Shown: piece by piece, positions 13,177-23,500 of the stretch | How the letters are laid out: each line of letters begins with the position of its first letter | Position numbering within the stretch: position 1 is the first letter of the stretch | Assembly (NCBI RefSeq): GCF_000006565.2 | Contig: NC_031478.1 | Coordinates: 3,119,127-3,183,126 of the forward strand | DNA length: 64,000 nt | DNA from: Toxoplasma gondii ME49 | Lineage: Eukaryota > Apicomplexa > Conoidasida > Eucoccidiorida > Sarcocystidae | Direction: 5' to 3' | Made by a program: the position numbers and the translations under genes | The notes under the pieces: model-generated | What the model was told of the DNA's origin: nothing | Databases searched by the model: none | Seen by the model: only the letters and a program-made list of their open reading frames with translations

Positions 13177-16100
13177 GTCCACATACGTACATATGAATCC
13201 ACATACACACGTAGACACAAGTATACAAGTGCGTATATCGAGAGGGAGCGAGAGACACGGAGAGAGGCCGCGGGCAAAGCGAGGCAGTCTGGTTTCGGTC
13301 CGGTTCATTTTTCTCTGGGTCTACGAGAGTGGCTCGTGCGATTCGCTCACGAAATGGGCGAGGAGAAGGCGGCCGCTGTTCTTGAGGACAAAGAGGCAGC
13401 ACTGGTCTCCGATCATGTGGACAACGGCGCCTCCGAGGTCAGCTTGAATTTCGCTCTGGTCGAAAATGACGGTGGGTAGGTCCTTCAGCTCTGATCTCTG
13501 CCGCCCTGCGCTGTTTACCACTTGGGTGAGGCCCCCGTTTCTGCCTGCGCCTCTGCGAATGGCCTTGAGGAGGAGGTCTTCTTCTCTGAGAGCCTCGCCC
13601 TCATCATCCTCGAAATGACGCTCATCTATTCGCGACGCTCGGCCGTGCTCGTCCTCGTCCTCCGGGAACAGAAGGCCCTTCCGAGGGGGCCTTGTGGGGT
13701 CCGCGCCGCGCGCCAGAGATGCCGCCGCCGCCGCGCCTGACAGGGACGAAGCCGGGTCTCCAGCACCCTCGCGAATTCGCAGGACGCTCACTGTATCGGG
13801 GGAGACGCAGAGCAGGTCGCCTCCCAGAGAGGCCGGAAGCGGCACCAGAGAAAACGAGTCCGGGAGGATGCCTTGGATCTGCGGAGAGGCAGGCAGGAAA
13901 CGGGAGAGCGTGAGGCGCTTGAGGCACACCGCGCCGAGCCTAGGGGGCTCAGGAAACGCGAGGAGTGAAGCAGATTCGAAAAGGGTGCACGAGGCGAAGC
14001 ACGCAGTGGGCATGCAGCAGAGAGAACAAGCGCGAGAGGAAGAGAGAGGACGGGAGAGAAAGGAAGACGAAGCGAGAGGAAGAGAGAGGACGGGATATCA
14101 AGGGAGAGGACGAGAGAAGCGACCGCCCAGAAGCAATGACAGAGGAGCAGAGGATATGAGGAAATTGAGGATATCAAGGACTCTTGAAAAGAAAAGCAAA
14201 CGCAGAATACCCTTTTGCAAGTCGCTTACCTTTCGCATCACTTGGAATTCCCTGAGCTCGGGAATGATGGCGAGAACGACGATCATTAGTTCCTTCTCGC
14301 CGCGTCTGTTCCCTCGGTCAAGTTCGCCGTAGATTCCCCCCAACTCAAGGGCTCCAACCTCCATGAGCAACGCCAAAGTCGGGAGCATACGTCCCGCTAC
14401 CTTTTTCATTTCAATGATTCGCCCCGCAGACACTTCCCCCACATGGGCCTGGGAGCCCCCCGGGCCCTCAGGAGCCGGGGGGGGTCGCCGCAGGCCTACC
14501 AGCGACCCCGGCTTCCGGGCAGAGGCGCCCGCCGGAGCCGGCGAAGAGTGAGAAGGCGCCTTCAACGTCGAGGCCGAACAAACTGTCGCTGGGAGATCCT
14601 CGAGCAGAGAAATGTGCCAGCAGCTCCTCACGCATGCGCCGCCCACCATGACTCGGTGGTCGCCCCACACCCAGTCGGGGACTGCTTGGGCGCCGACGGC
14701 TGGCCCTGAGAGGTCCACTGGCTCTTCTTGCGGTCGCGAGTGCGCAGATGCCGCAACGGGGGCGTATGGGCCGGTGGACGCACCGGGAGGTTCCACGCCA
14801 CCGGTGGCACTCCCGGCCTGCGGCTCCTGGGTGAATGTGTGAGGCGCGAAGCCAGCCGGCGCCGGGGCAAGGGGCAAGAAAGTGGGGAAGGACATCACTC
14901 CCTCTGCAGGGCATCCTGGGGACCCACGGCCCGCGAGAGGGCCCCGCAGCCACGGAGACGGAGACGCCTCCGGGGGGTGGAGGGCCGAGGGGGCCATGGG
15001 CGAAGCGAAGCATGAGGAGGAGTCCGGCGACCCATGAGGGCGACGTCCGAAACTCGTCTCGGCGCTCCCGAGAGTCTCCGGATCCTTGGCAGTCCCTAGC
15101 TGGCACACACCTCCGCCTTCTTTCCAGGCCCCTGAGTCCGTCCTAGATGTTTGCGCCTCATCAGTGCTTTCGACATCCACTTTATGCGATGAACGCAGAT
15201 CGCCTTGTTGGACTCCCTCCGTGTCTTTGGCTTCTCGCCCAGACCCCGCCTTGTGGCTTCCCGAGGTTGTTGAGGCCTGCTTGCGAGCATTCTCCTCAGA
15301 GAAAGCAGAGACAGTCTGGAGAGAGCGGGGTGGAAGCGTTAACTCGAGGACAACGAGGTGAATGGGGTCGATCGAAACGACCACGAGAGTGTCTCCGGTC
15401 CCGCCGTGCGTCTCATCTCTCGCTTCCGTCCCCAAAGTGTCTTGCTCAGAGAATACACAGGCATGCGTCCACAGTCTAGCCCAGTCCAGGGGCATCTGAG
15501 AAAGCTGAACCATGGCTTGGTCTTCCTTCTGGGGCTCCGTCGTCCCTTGGCCGGCTTTGCCTCCCCCAGACTCCGTCCAGCGCTCTGTCTCCAGCAGGCG
15601 CGAGCCTCCCAGGGCCTCGGGACCCCCGGCGAAAGCCTGCTCAGACCCCAGGGGCCTTTTGTCTCGCCCCGCTTCTTCGCCCTCGCCCCGGGGTGCGCCA
15701 CCGCGCTGGTCTCTCGGGAGATACAAATCGACATAAAGCTGCGAAACGGCTGCAGCCTGCGGCGCAAGCGTCCTCTGGAAAGAGTGCAGAGTCGAGGTGC
15801 GAATACTGTTGAAGAATGGATCGTAGACGCAGGTCGCCAGTTGGTAGTTTGGAAAGACGAGGAGCAGCGAGCAGCACGCATCGGCTCCTGGAACGAACGA
15901 GCCGGGGGCGGGGCCAGAGGCAAACGGAGAGAGAGAAGAAGCGGAACCAAGGCATGTGTGGCGCGCAGCTGGCGCGGGGGGTCGTCCAGCCTCGCCGGCA
16001 GGAAACGCAGAAGACGAGCCCGCAGGCGACGGGAGACATGGCGAAGGGCCGGGGAACGCATGCGAGAACAGAGGCGGGCAGACAGAAGCGGAGAAGGGGA

Positions 16101-16545
16101 GAAACGGTGAGAAGGGCGCTGAACCCAAAAATGCATTTCCGCCAACTGAACGCGCTTGGGAGCCTTTGGAAGCGGCCGAGGCGCCTGGAATCACCGAAAC
16201 AGCTAGGGGCACTGCCGCTAGGGGCGTCGAGCACCGCAAAGACAGAACGGGGGTGGGGACGGCCTTCTCGAAGTCCGGAGCGTTCTCTCCAGAGACCGAA
16301 GCACACTGAGGAAGAAGAGATCCACCAGAGTAACCTCCTCCGGCCGCGGCTGAGGGCTCGCGAGGCTCCGCGTCTGAGGCCTCCACCGGCGGGAAGGTCA
16401 CATCGTAGACATCGAGAGAAGAAGGCCGTGCGACAACGAGACTCGGAAGGGCAGAGACAAACGGACAGAGCAGAAGATGTTCAACACGGTCTGCCTTCCG
16501 CAGCTCGTCGAACAAGCCGAAGAGGCGCGACGGAGCATGCGCCAT
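769..16545 (-). CDS. CPSF1: CPSF160 (CPSF subunit 1 / Cft1), whole gene
   Basis: This is the large scaffold subunit of the cleavage and polyadenylation specificity factor, which in other eukaryotes holds the AAUAAA-recognition module together in the nucleus. The call rests on ordered matches to the CPSF-A/DDB1-like family. An N-terminal propeller start reads [14 protein letters not shown]. Then come [17 protein letters not shown] and a GPVTVVGSF block matching GPVTALCHC of human CPSF1. The C-terminal run [22 protein letters not shown] aligns with human [21 protein letters not shown]. Placed exons are 14230-16545, 13351-13947, 8646-12412, about 7127-7747, 6116-6356, 5499-5642, 4451-4576, 3516-3631, about 2869-2958, 1549-1629 and 769-1272. 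The product is about 2870 residues or more against roughly 1440 in human, the excess being low-complexity inserts. One segment (1630-2868) is unassigned. The start is ATG at 16545 and the stop TGA at 769-771. Confidence 0.88.
1549..1629 (-). CDS. CPSF1: CPSF160 penultimate exon
   Basis: An 81-base exon (27 codons) between acceptor tttgcttccag and donor CAA|GTGAG, encoding [20 protein letters not shown] at its end. It aligns with human [20 protein letters not shown] and joins in phase 0 to the last exon. Confidence 0.82.
1630..2868 (-). other. CPSF160 gap: at least one exon not located
   Basis: The family requires about 35-45 residues between exon 9 and the penultimate exon (human LRRADFHVGAHVNTFW through ITWFATLDG). 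A candidate starting near 2632 ([15 protein letters not shown]) fits only weakly, so no boundary is proposed. Several minus-strand open frames cross this stretch without a convincing family match. Confidence 0.5.
2869..2958 (-). CDS. CPSF1: CPSF160 exon 9
   Basis: The acceptor ctccacag is followed by [20 protein letters not shown], matching human [20 protein letters not shown]. Two overlapping donors are possible: GAC|GTACGT (exon end 2873, phase 0) and GTAC|GTGAG (exon end 2869, phase 1). The stronger GTGAG is used here. Confidence 0.8.
3175..3252. repeat. (TA)n microsatellite in CPSF160 intron
   Basis: About 78 bases of TA dinucleotides with one GTATACA interruption, lying inside the intron between exons 9 and 8. 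Confidence 0.97.
3516..3631 (-). CDS. CPSF1: CPSF160 exon 8
   Basis: The acceptor is gctgcag and the donor G|GTGAG. Joined to exon 7 it reads [18 protein letters not shown], matching human LLRYQEESKTLSLVSR, then [16 protein letters not shown], matching PLEVYSVDFMVDNAQLGF. The phase is consistent on both sides. Confidence 0.86.
4451..4576 (-). CDS. CPSF1: CPSF160 exon 7
   Basis: A 42-codon exon with acceptor ttctctag and donor [27 protein letters not shown] and [19 protein letters not shown] match the human [20 protein letters not shown] and ILAADVMKSISLL segments. It leaves in phase 2. Confidence 0.87.
4692..5063. repeat. Two (TA)n tracts in one CPSF160 intron
   Basis: Pure TA at 4692-4727 and interrupted TA at about 4984-5063, both in the intron between exons 7 and 6 (4577-5498). 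The DNA between them is unique. Confidence 0.95.
5085..5414. repeat. Decayed GATA/GACA tetranucleotide array plus short (TA)n
   Basis: A degenerate array of gata, taga and gaca units (for example gatagatagatag at 5250-5262) runs about 270 bases and ends with (TA)n at 5395-5414. It lies in the same CPSF160 intron as the TA tracts just upstream. Confidence 0.85.
5499..5642 (-). CDS. CPSF1: CPSF160 exon 6
   Basis: A 48-codon exon, phase 0 at both ends (acceptor ccgttcag, donor CAC|GTACGT). [14 protein letters not shown] and [13 protein letters not shown] match human [20 protein letters not shown] and KIFLW. Confidence 0.85.
6116..6356 (-). CDS. CPSF1: CPSF160 exon 5
   Basis: The exon runs from the acceptor cttcttgcag (6357-6358) to the donor GAG|GTGAAG (6115). 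It reads [20 protein letters not shown] then [20 protein letters not shown], matching human [20 protein letters not shown] followed by [20 protein letters not shown]. This is one of the clearest family matches in the window. Confidence 0.85.
7127..7747 (-). CDS. CPSF1: CPSF160 exon 4 (3' boundary uncertain)
   Basis: The acceptor is cttctctttgaccag at 7748-7749, and the first base completes a Ser codon from exon 3. [17 protein letters not shown] matches KVYAVATSTNTPCARI of human CPSF1, and [11 protein letters not shown] matches AFSIQLISP. The best phase-2 donor is GG|GTACGCGAG at 7126, but the open frame continues to about 6925, so the end may be later. About 40 residues expected from the family between exons 3 and 4, and about 20 between exons 4 and 5, were not found. 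Confidence 0.65.
8518..8611. repeat. (TA)n plus (GATA)n compound microsatellite
   Basis: TA repeats at about 8534-8554 run into about nine GATA units (8554-8590) and then mixed TA/GATA. The tract sits in the intron just downstream of the large CPSF160 exon. Confidence 0.97.
8646..12412 (-). CDS. CPSF1: CPSF160 exon 3 (large central exon)
   Basis: This 3767-base exon is entered in phase 0 after ttttgtccag (12413-12414) and left in phase 2 at GAAAG|GTAAG (8645). Conserved blocks: [19 protein letters not shown] (the GYLFLGSRLGNSLL strand), [58 protein letters not shown] and [20 protein letters not shown] followed by VIAVAPFNN (human SFAPFHNVN). Low-complexity inserts separate them, including an 11-proline run near 11250-11280. 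This single exon is nearly as long as the whole human protein. Confidence 0.88.
13064..13173. repeat. (TA)n tracts in CPSF160 intron
   Basis: Two TA runs (13064-13092 and 13136-13173) inside the intron 12413-13350. Confidence 0.95.
13351..13947 (-). CDS. CPSF1: CPSF160 exon 2
   Basis: The exon is 199 codons, phase 0 at both ends (acceptor cctgag at 13948-13949, donor GTGAGC at 13350). It contains [20 protein letters not shown] and [17 protein letters not shown], matching the SLPFDCTQALAVPKPIGGV and GEIYVLTL strands of CPSF1. A second possible acceptor (CCTAG) a few bases inside would break the frame, so the CTGAG site is preferred. Confidence 0.78.
14230..16545 (-). CDS. CPSF1: CPSF160 exon 1 (N-terminal propeller)
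   Basis: The exon starts at ATG 16545 ([15 protein letters not shown]) and encodes 772 residues, ending in phase 0 at AAG|GTAAGC (donor 14229). The first 60 residues match the family start, and [11 protein letters not shown] and [20 protein letters not shown] look like propeller strands. Between them lie long Ser/Pro/Gly/Ala-rich inserts typical of coccidian proteins. Confidence 0.85.
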
Positions 16546-19500
16546 GGTGTGTCGGAAAGGTCAGAAGCAGAGAAAAGCTGACAGGAAAGGTGGAGTCGGG
16601 AGACTCCGAGGTTCCAGCAGCGTCCTCAGTTCGGGGCCAAGCGATTTCTTACATTCTCTGACCTCTGGATGAGGAGAACAAGAAGCGAGAAAGGGCGCTC
16701 AGTGGGTCTGCCGAGACAGCTGGCGACAGCATAGTCACCAGCGAAAAAGACCTACGGGCGGAGCACCGATCCAGAAAACGACCAAGTCACGGAGGGAAAG
16801 GCAGAGGAAAAGAACTGAAGCTTTGTCAGAGTAAGACGGAATCCAAGACGGAATCTGGAGAGAACAAAAGCGTTTCTCAACAGGACACAAAATTCGGGGT
16901 CGGCTGGTCCTCCGACTCCAGTGTTGTCTGGGCAGGAGGCCAAGGACCATGCTAAAAGGAAAACACGAGGAAACAGGCCATGTCAAAGGTTTCTCGTCTT
17001 TTTCTTGGCGATCTGAAGAGCGTCATCTATTTTACCAACATGCCTCCGCACAAAAATTCAGGTCTGTCACGGGCCCTTGGCGCATTTTCCTTCACGCAGA
17101 ATCAAGAAATAGGGAAAGGAACAAGAACCGAAGAATCTTAAAGAACCCCCTTCGCCTTTTTCGTCTGCTCCGTCAAAGTGGAACTTGTTCGATGGCATTT
17201 CCGCTCGAAACCAAGCCTTGATGGCTGCATGCTCTCTGTTATTTCTCTCTTGCTGTCGTGTGCATGCGGTCGAAACTGCAGCCCTGGGAAACAACGTAAA
17301 CAAAATGTCTGTTGAGTTTCAAGGCGCTGTAACCTAATCTTTTGTGCTGCAAGTGAATCAAACAAGTTGCACCGTTATCGACATCTCGTTGGCATGCGGA
17401 TGACACTAATACTAAGTGACCGCCGCCTTTTGCTGAAATTGCCTTTAACACCGCACAAGACGCTGGAAAATGTGTGTACTTGTACAGAGCAGACAGGTAC
17501 AGATGTCTCTGAGGTATTTCGAATGTATCCATGACCAAGAACTGCTCGAAAGACACGTCGTACCGTTTAACCAGGAACCTGAGATGACGGCTGCGCTCTG
17601 ATTCCACCTGAATCTAGAATCACAGAGGGGGAAGTGCCGGTGAATTTCGCGTTTTAGTGTCGTTGGTATATTTAACGCGCCACGGTCTCTCTCGCGGAAA
17701 GTTGAAAGGATGAAGGTAGATGTGAACCTTAACCTTAACACAGAGGGTCGATTTTTCAGTCGGCCCAGAAAAGCAACGCAGAATAACGGTGGGAGGGAAG
17801 GGGGCATCTCCATTCATCAGAACGGCCTGGAAAAGCCAGGCGTCATTAAAGAATGAACTAAGAAGAAGATCTGCTGTATTGTGAGGAGCGAATGGAGGGA
17901 AAAAGAAGAGAAGAGGCTACAGAGAAGGGCGGCGAAGCCAACTGGTGGTTAGTACATGTGTCTGGCGGCATCGGGGGCCGGAAACGACAAGAACCTAACT
18001 TCATCGAAAGCAGTCGAGGAGATCATCAGTAAAAGCAAACTCCATTATTTTCTTGGTCCCTCCAAAACAAATCGCATTAGCTTTTTCAGGCGACCTTGGA
18101 GGCAGGCTGAGACCCCTAGCCAGTGAGTGACCTCGTCAAGCGGGGCAGACACAGCTTTCGGCAGTGACTGGCTTTTTGCAGGTCGCGTCATGTCCGAAAT
18201 GACTCGGTTGTGGTTTTCGGAGCAGCGATTTTTCTGCGAATGTGGAAATGGCTCTCTTAAACAGATCCCTTTCAACGTTATCTGTCCGGCGCCCGGCACG
18301 TGTACCGTCTGTTGCGTTAGTTCGCACCTCGACAGTTTCGTTCTCATTTTTCTGTCCCCGTCGATGTTGTTTTGAGAAAACTTGCTTCCACACTCTTAGT
18401 CGTGGAATCGATATTAAGCGAAACACACTTCTCGTTTCTGACGAAGACGGGCAAGAACGAGCGCAGGAGTTTCAGTGGCTGTCATTTTCTGAACACGAGA
18501 AACCATCGTCAGACTTTTTATACACCCCGCGTGATGATGTGAGAGGGATTGTAAAAATACGCAAATCAACAAACGTGGCTTTCGTTTTTCATCAGATTTC
18601 TTGCTCCTTCGGTTTCTGTGGTCGTGAGAAGGTTGTCACTTTTCAGCTACCCTGCTGTCTGTGCCGCTCTGTTTTCAGGCACAAAAGGCAGGAGAAACTC
18701 CCGGTCGCTTTCCACTCATGCTGGAAAACACTGAACTTACCGGTTCCCCTCTGCCTTAAGACTGTTCTGCTTTGTATTACTGTTACCAACAACGTAAGAA
18801 AAGGTTGGTGTGCCCAGGGACCAATACTGATTTTGTTCAACGGTGCAGGGTGGGTGTTGTCGATCCAGAGAAAGGGGATCTATTTGGGACATAAACGCCA
18901 CTGCGTAACAGCCCACACGGTTCGTTTGTATCTTTCTCCGTTGACGAATCCAAATGAGACGGCAGAGGCCTAGGTTGCCTCAGGTCTCGGGGTTCCCTCC
19001 CTCTTCGACAAAGAGCGCTGACACCAGTGCGCCTTGTTTTCTGAAGAACTGTCGCGCGAGGGAGTCATCGCTTCTTTTCAGGTCCGCAAACGCGAGTCCC
19101 TAGAGAACCCCTTCCTAGACAACGACCTGTCCTCTGCACGTCGTGCTCTTGTTTCCGACGGAAAAGACAGAGTGCTTCGCGTCGTCGAACTCGAGTATTT
19201 CTAGCTGGAAAAAACTGCAGCACCCCGTCCAGTGTTTCTCTGTCCAGCAGAGAAAAGCACCGCATCCTGATGCTCGCAAGATCATTCTGAAATCACCCCG
19301 AAGCCAGGATATTTCCAATTCCACTGATCTGAATTACGACGACGAGTTGCTCCTGCTTCTCTTATTCCCAAGCAAACCCTGGATGAGACCTACAGAAAAA
19401 AATGTCCTGTCAGAAGTGCAGTCGTCGTGAAGGGTAGTTTCGTCTTTTCAATGGGAACAACAAAATGAGCTCTTCTCGCCGGTTGTTTTCGACCAAGAAA

Positions 19501-20580
19501 AATCGTAAGACAACGGATAGAACTACTTGACTGTAAGCAGAGGATATGTAACTCTATAATAACTGAAACCCCAGTTTGACTTGCCCCGAGTGTTGAGCTA
19601 CGAAGCAACCAAGATGAAGGGCAGTACAAACAACTGAACTCACATCTTTTCAATGGAAGTCGAAGATGTGTATGTTATAACAGCTCTAACTCCACTTACA
19701 TATGCGTCGAGTTTTGAGTGACAACGGGAGCCTGCAGCTAAAGTGTGTAATTTCAGCATGTTTCAGAACCCTCAGAAATTCAGAACCGCCTAAGAGACAT
19801 CAGTGGATTCTGTTGGCAGGTGTAACTGCCTGACTTTCCGTGCATTTCTCTAACTCCAGGCGGCCCCGTTTTGTGGCGTCGCCGCGGGGGGTTTCGTCGC
19901 ATCTGCCAGTTTTTCTACTGTCTAAAGAGAAACTGGTGCAAAAAGCATTTTCACGATCAAGGTATTTTTCTACACGTCCATACACAACGAAGCGTCTGGC
20001 TCAGCTTCACAAGTCTGCATTACCCATTGGCGCAGCTGACGGCGACGAGAAAACGAAAACGAGGGGAACCAGGCAGATACGAAAAAGAGATACACACAGC
20101 AACAAGAAAAAGACTGCCAGCTCTCATTCTTCCTTTCCAGTCTGTACTGGCCGAATTCCTCTGTGGATCTTCTCTCTCACTGCTGTGAGTCACCCTCAGC
20201 AGTCTCTTCTGTTGGCCTCTCTTCCGATCTCAAGTGGCTTTGTTTTCCTGAAGCTTTGTTTCCCTTGTCCACTTTCCTGTCCACATCGTCGCATTTTCAG
20301 ATTTCAGTGTGCCTTCCCAGTCTTGGTACATTTTCGTTTTTCTGCAAATCATCCGAGTTCGACTTTGTCCTTGTGTTGCGGACGCTCTTCCTCGCCCCGG
20401 ATTCGCCGCTTCTACACATTTCCTCTCTACGCTTCCCCATTCGTCTCTCATCTCAGCATTCTCTCTTCCGCTCGTTCAGCTGCCCAGTTCCCCTCTTTCT
20501 CTTTCCTTCTCCTTCGTCCTCCGCAAGTTCTTTTCTCTCTGCAGCTTAAGAGCCGCCCACCCCACCCAGCCTCAACTTAG
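16546..20580. other. Intergenic region between VPS41 3' end and CPSF160 5' end
   Basis: About 4 kb without a convincing gene. The part next to 16545 should hold the CPSF160 5' UTR and promoter. The part next to 20580 should hold the VPS41 3' UTR; from about 20110 to 20575 the plus strand is strikingly pyrimidine-rich, so the minus-strand RNA would be purine-rich. A plus-strand open frame (ATG 18248 to 18973, 241 residues) has no recognisable domain and is not called as a gene. Confidence 0.6.
17226..17267. promoter_or_regulatory. Paired TGCATGC motifs upstream of CPSF160
   Basis: TGCATGC occurs at 17226-17232 and again at 17261-17267, about 680-720 bases upstream of the CPSF160 start. The palindromic GCATGC core is a known promoter-enriched motif in Toxoplasma. 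Whether these copies act here is inference. Confidence 0.4.
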
Positions 20581-23500
20581 TCACCAAAGTGCGTTGGCGG
20601 CATTCCTCAGAGACGCTGTGTGTGGAAGGCGACCGAGAGAATCTACGAAGGATTCACCGTTATCTCGCTCTCCCAACACCGGAGAGAAGAGTTGAGAGTC
20701 TTCCTCCAGAAAGCAGCCTCCGGCGCGTTCGATGGAGTGACGGTCTCGGGTGTCTTCCCTGAACATGTCTGTTTTTCTCTCGCCGTAACAGCTCCAAGCA
20801 GCAGTCCACGAGGTCAGGGGCGTGAGCTGACAGACCGGGCAAGCGAGGCTCTCTCTGCCCTTCTCACATTCATTCACTTCCTCGCCAGCGGCTCCGGCGT
20901 CTGCATGCGTTCTCCCCGCTATCGCCTTGGAAGTCTCGGCACACGATAGCTCCCCGCTCTCGGCCGCACCGACGCGGAGGGTGCGTCCCAGCGACCGCGC
21001 GCGGCGAGGAGACACGCCGGCGCCAGGCCAGCGGGCGGAGACACAGCGGGGAGCGGAGGTCAGCTCGCGAACCCCGAGAGCGACGAGCGGCCTCGCACTC
21101 GAGCTGCTAGGAAACTGAGGATCGCCTTCTTTGGCCGCCAGACTGCATGCAAGGTGGGCCGTGTGTCCACAGAAGAAGGCGACAGCCGAGACCGCCTGTT
21201 TTCGGTGTCTCCGAGCGCGTCCCGACAAAGGCCCACCCGACCACGAAGCATCCCAGGCAGAGCCTGGAGGAGGGGCGAGAGACAAAGGATCTCGTGAAGG
21301 CGAAGAAGAGACTCCTGGAGACACATCGGAGACAGCCGGCAAGGGCAGAGCAGCCCCCTGGGGCGCGCGAGGTGAACATCGCCACTCGACCCGGCAGCCT
21401 GGCGGGGAATCGACGAATCGCATGCAGATGACGCAGCGCGTCGCAGGCGGGAGAAATAGAAAAGGCTCTGTCGTCTGTCTCCCCGTCTCATCTGTCTCTC
21501 TGAAATCCTGAAGGAGACCCTGCGCTCTACGCGTCTCCTGAGAGAAGGCCCTCTCCCCCTGCGGTTTTTCTCCTCCCCGGCGCCACTGTATCTTCTTCGT
21601 TTCGTCAGTGGTTTCGCTGTCCTCTCTGTCTCTTCGCGTCGCGGGGCTCGTCTCGTCAGGCCTGGCGATCATCGCGGCTCCGAGCCCACTGGGCGCTCCC
21701 TTCTTCACTTCTCCGCCGCGCGACATTCTCCGACTCCAATCCTTTGTCTCTTCGGAGCCCGTCTCGTCCTGCGAGGTGTCTCCGCTTTCTCGCCCCTCGC
21801 CCAACGGCGCCAGAGCGTCTTCCGCCACTACCCGGCCCCGCTCCCCAGCCTGAGGCGAGCCGCTGCCCCACAGCCACCGACTTGCGCTGCTTTGTTTGCG
21901 GCTTCGCCCGCTGGAGCCCCCAGGGAGAAGAAAAGAGCGAAGGAGACTCTGGTGTCGCTTGCGTTTCTCGTCCGCTTTTCCGTGCCCTTCCCCATCTGTC
22001 TCCAGTCTTCCACTGTCTCCCGCTCCCTGGCCGTGGTTGCTCTCTCTGTCTCTCCCAGTCGGCGTCGCGCCCGCTGCAGAGTCCACCGGTCCCGCGCTGT
22101 CGTCTTCCGCGTTCAGGCTCCTTGTGGAGGCGTTTGACTCTCTCGCGCAAGTTGAGGAACGAAGGCCTTGCGGCGCTCGGTAGCCGTTGATGAGCGTCTG
22201 CGCGCCGCGGCCCGAGCGTCTGTCTCCATCCATTCTGAGGGCCTGCGCCCTGCTGCCACCGCCCACTTCATCCCCGTCGCCTCCGGCGTCTCTCTGAGGC
22301 TCCGAAGCCTGCCCCGTAGATTCACCAGCATCCAGCTCGCCTCGGACTTCTTTTAGTCTCTTACGAATGGCCTCAATGAGCTGTTGCGTCTTCTGTCTCT
22401 CGCTGTCTCGTCGCTTTTCGACCGTCACCCGATGCGCACTGACGGGGTCCGTCTGGCCCGCCGAGAGCCCACAGGCTGGGCGGGGACGCACGGCAACACC
22501 ACGGCGTCTCCGCACAAACAACTCGGCAGTCAAGCTCCGCAAGTCGCCTTCTTGACACTGTTCCGCCGCTTCCCAGAACTCATCGCAGAGTTGCCGCTGC
22601 TCAAACAGCAGGGCCAAGCGCCTCTCCAGCCGCGGCACCAAACGGAGTGCATGCGACGGCAGTCGCTTCAGAAGTTCCAGAGGCGCAATCGCTGCAGCGG
22701 CTCTCGCAGCCTCTGCGGCAGTCGCTTCCAAAGTTTCTCGGCATGTTGAGGGCGACAGTGGAGACACACACGCTGGTCGAGAGCTCGGACCCAATCCTCG
22801 TCGAGAGGCTTCTTTTGGCCCGCGTACTCCGAGGGGTTCCATAGGCTCGCCGACGCCTTCTTCGCCTCGCGACAGAGGCGACATTGGCTCTACAGAGAGA
22901 GGAAGATGTCCCTTCGCTGGAGTGTGCTCTGGAGGAAGGCCAGCGCTTTCGGATTGCTTCGGCCTTTCGTTTTCCCCGACTCCGAAGAAGCAGCTCTGAG
23001 CCTCCTCACCTTCCTTCGGCCGCGATTGTGAGGCGACCCGCCAAAACTCGTCGAGCGACGGCGACTTGCCCCTTTCGTCTCGCGTCGACATGCTCCCGAA
23101 CGGCAAGACTTCGTCCAGGGCCTCGGGGTCCCCACCCGCGGCCGCATGTGCCCGAGAATAAGCCGAAAAGGCGGCCAAGTGGTCCTCCAGCGCCCCCAGC
23201 AGCTCTGTGATGTAGCAGGGCCTCTGGACGACGGCCTGGACCAGCATCTCCCACACGCGTCTGTCCGCGCTTTCCCAGGCGAGAGCGACCGCCGCTGGGA
23301 CGTCTGCTAAGTCCTCAAGGAGCAGATGAATCGCCTCGGCGTACCGGCCCAAGCGCCCCAGAAGAAATGCCTCGCAGTGGAGAATCGCAGGCGGCTGGCG
23401 CGGAGTCGCAGAGCTCCAGTCGGGGACAACAGCCGACAGAGAAGACCTCGAAACGCTTCTCTGCGGCTCTCTACACTCTCCCGAGAGACGGCCCCAACAG

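Noticed and set aside
769..16545. DDB1 or SF3B3 in place of CPSF160
   Set aside because: These share the propeller fold, but the blocks around [19 protein letters not shown] and the C-terminal end follow CPSF1 specifically.
18248..18973. 241-residue plus-strand open frame in the intergenic region
   Set aside because: It has an ATG and fair length, but lacks any recognisable motif, and the local base composition is unlike the coding exons. It could still be a lineage-specific gene.
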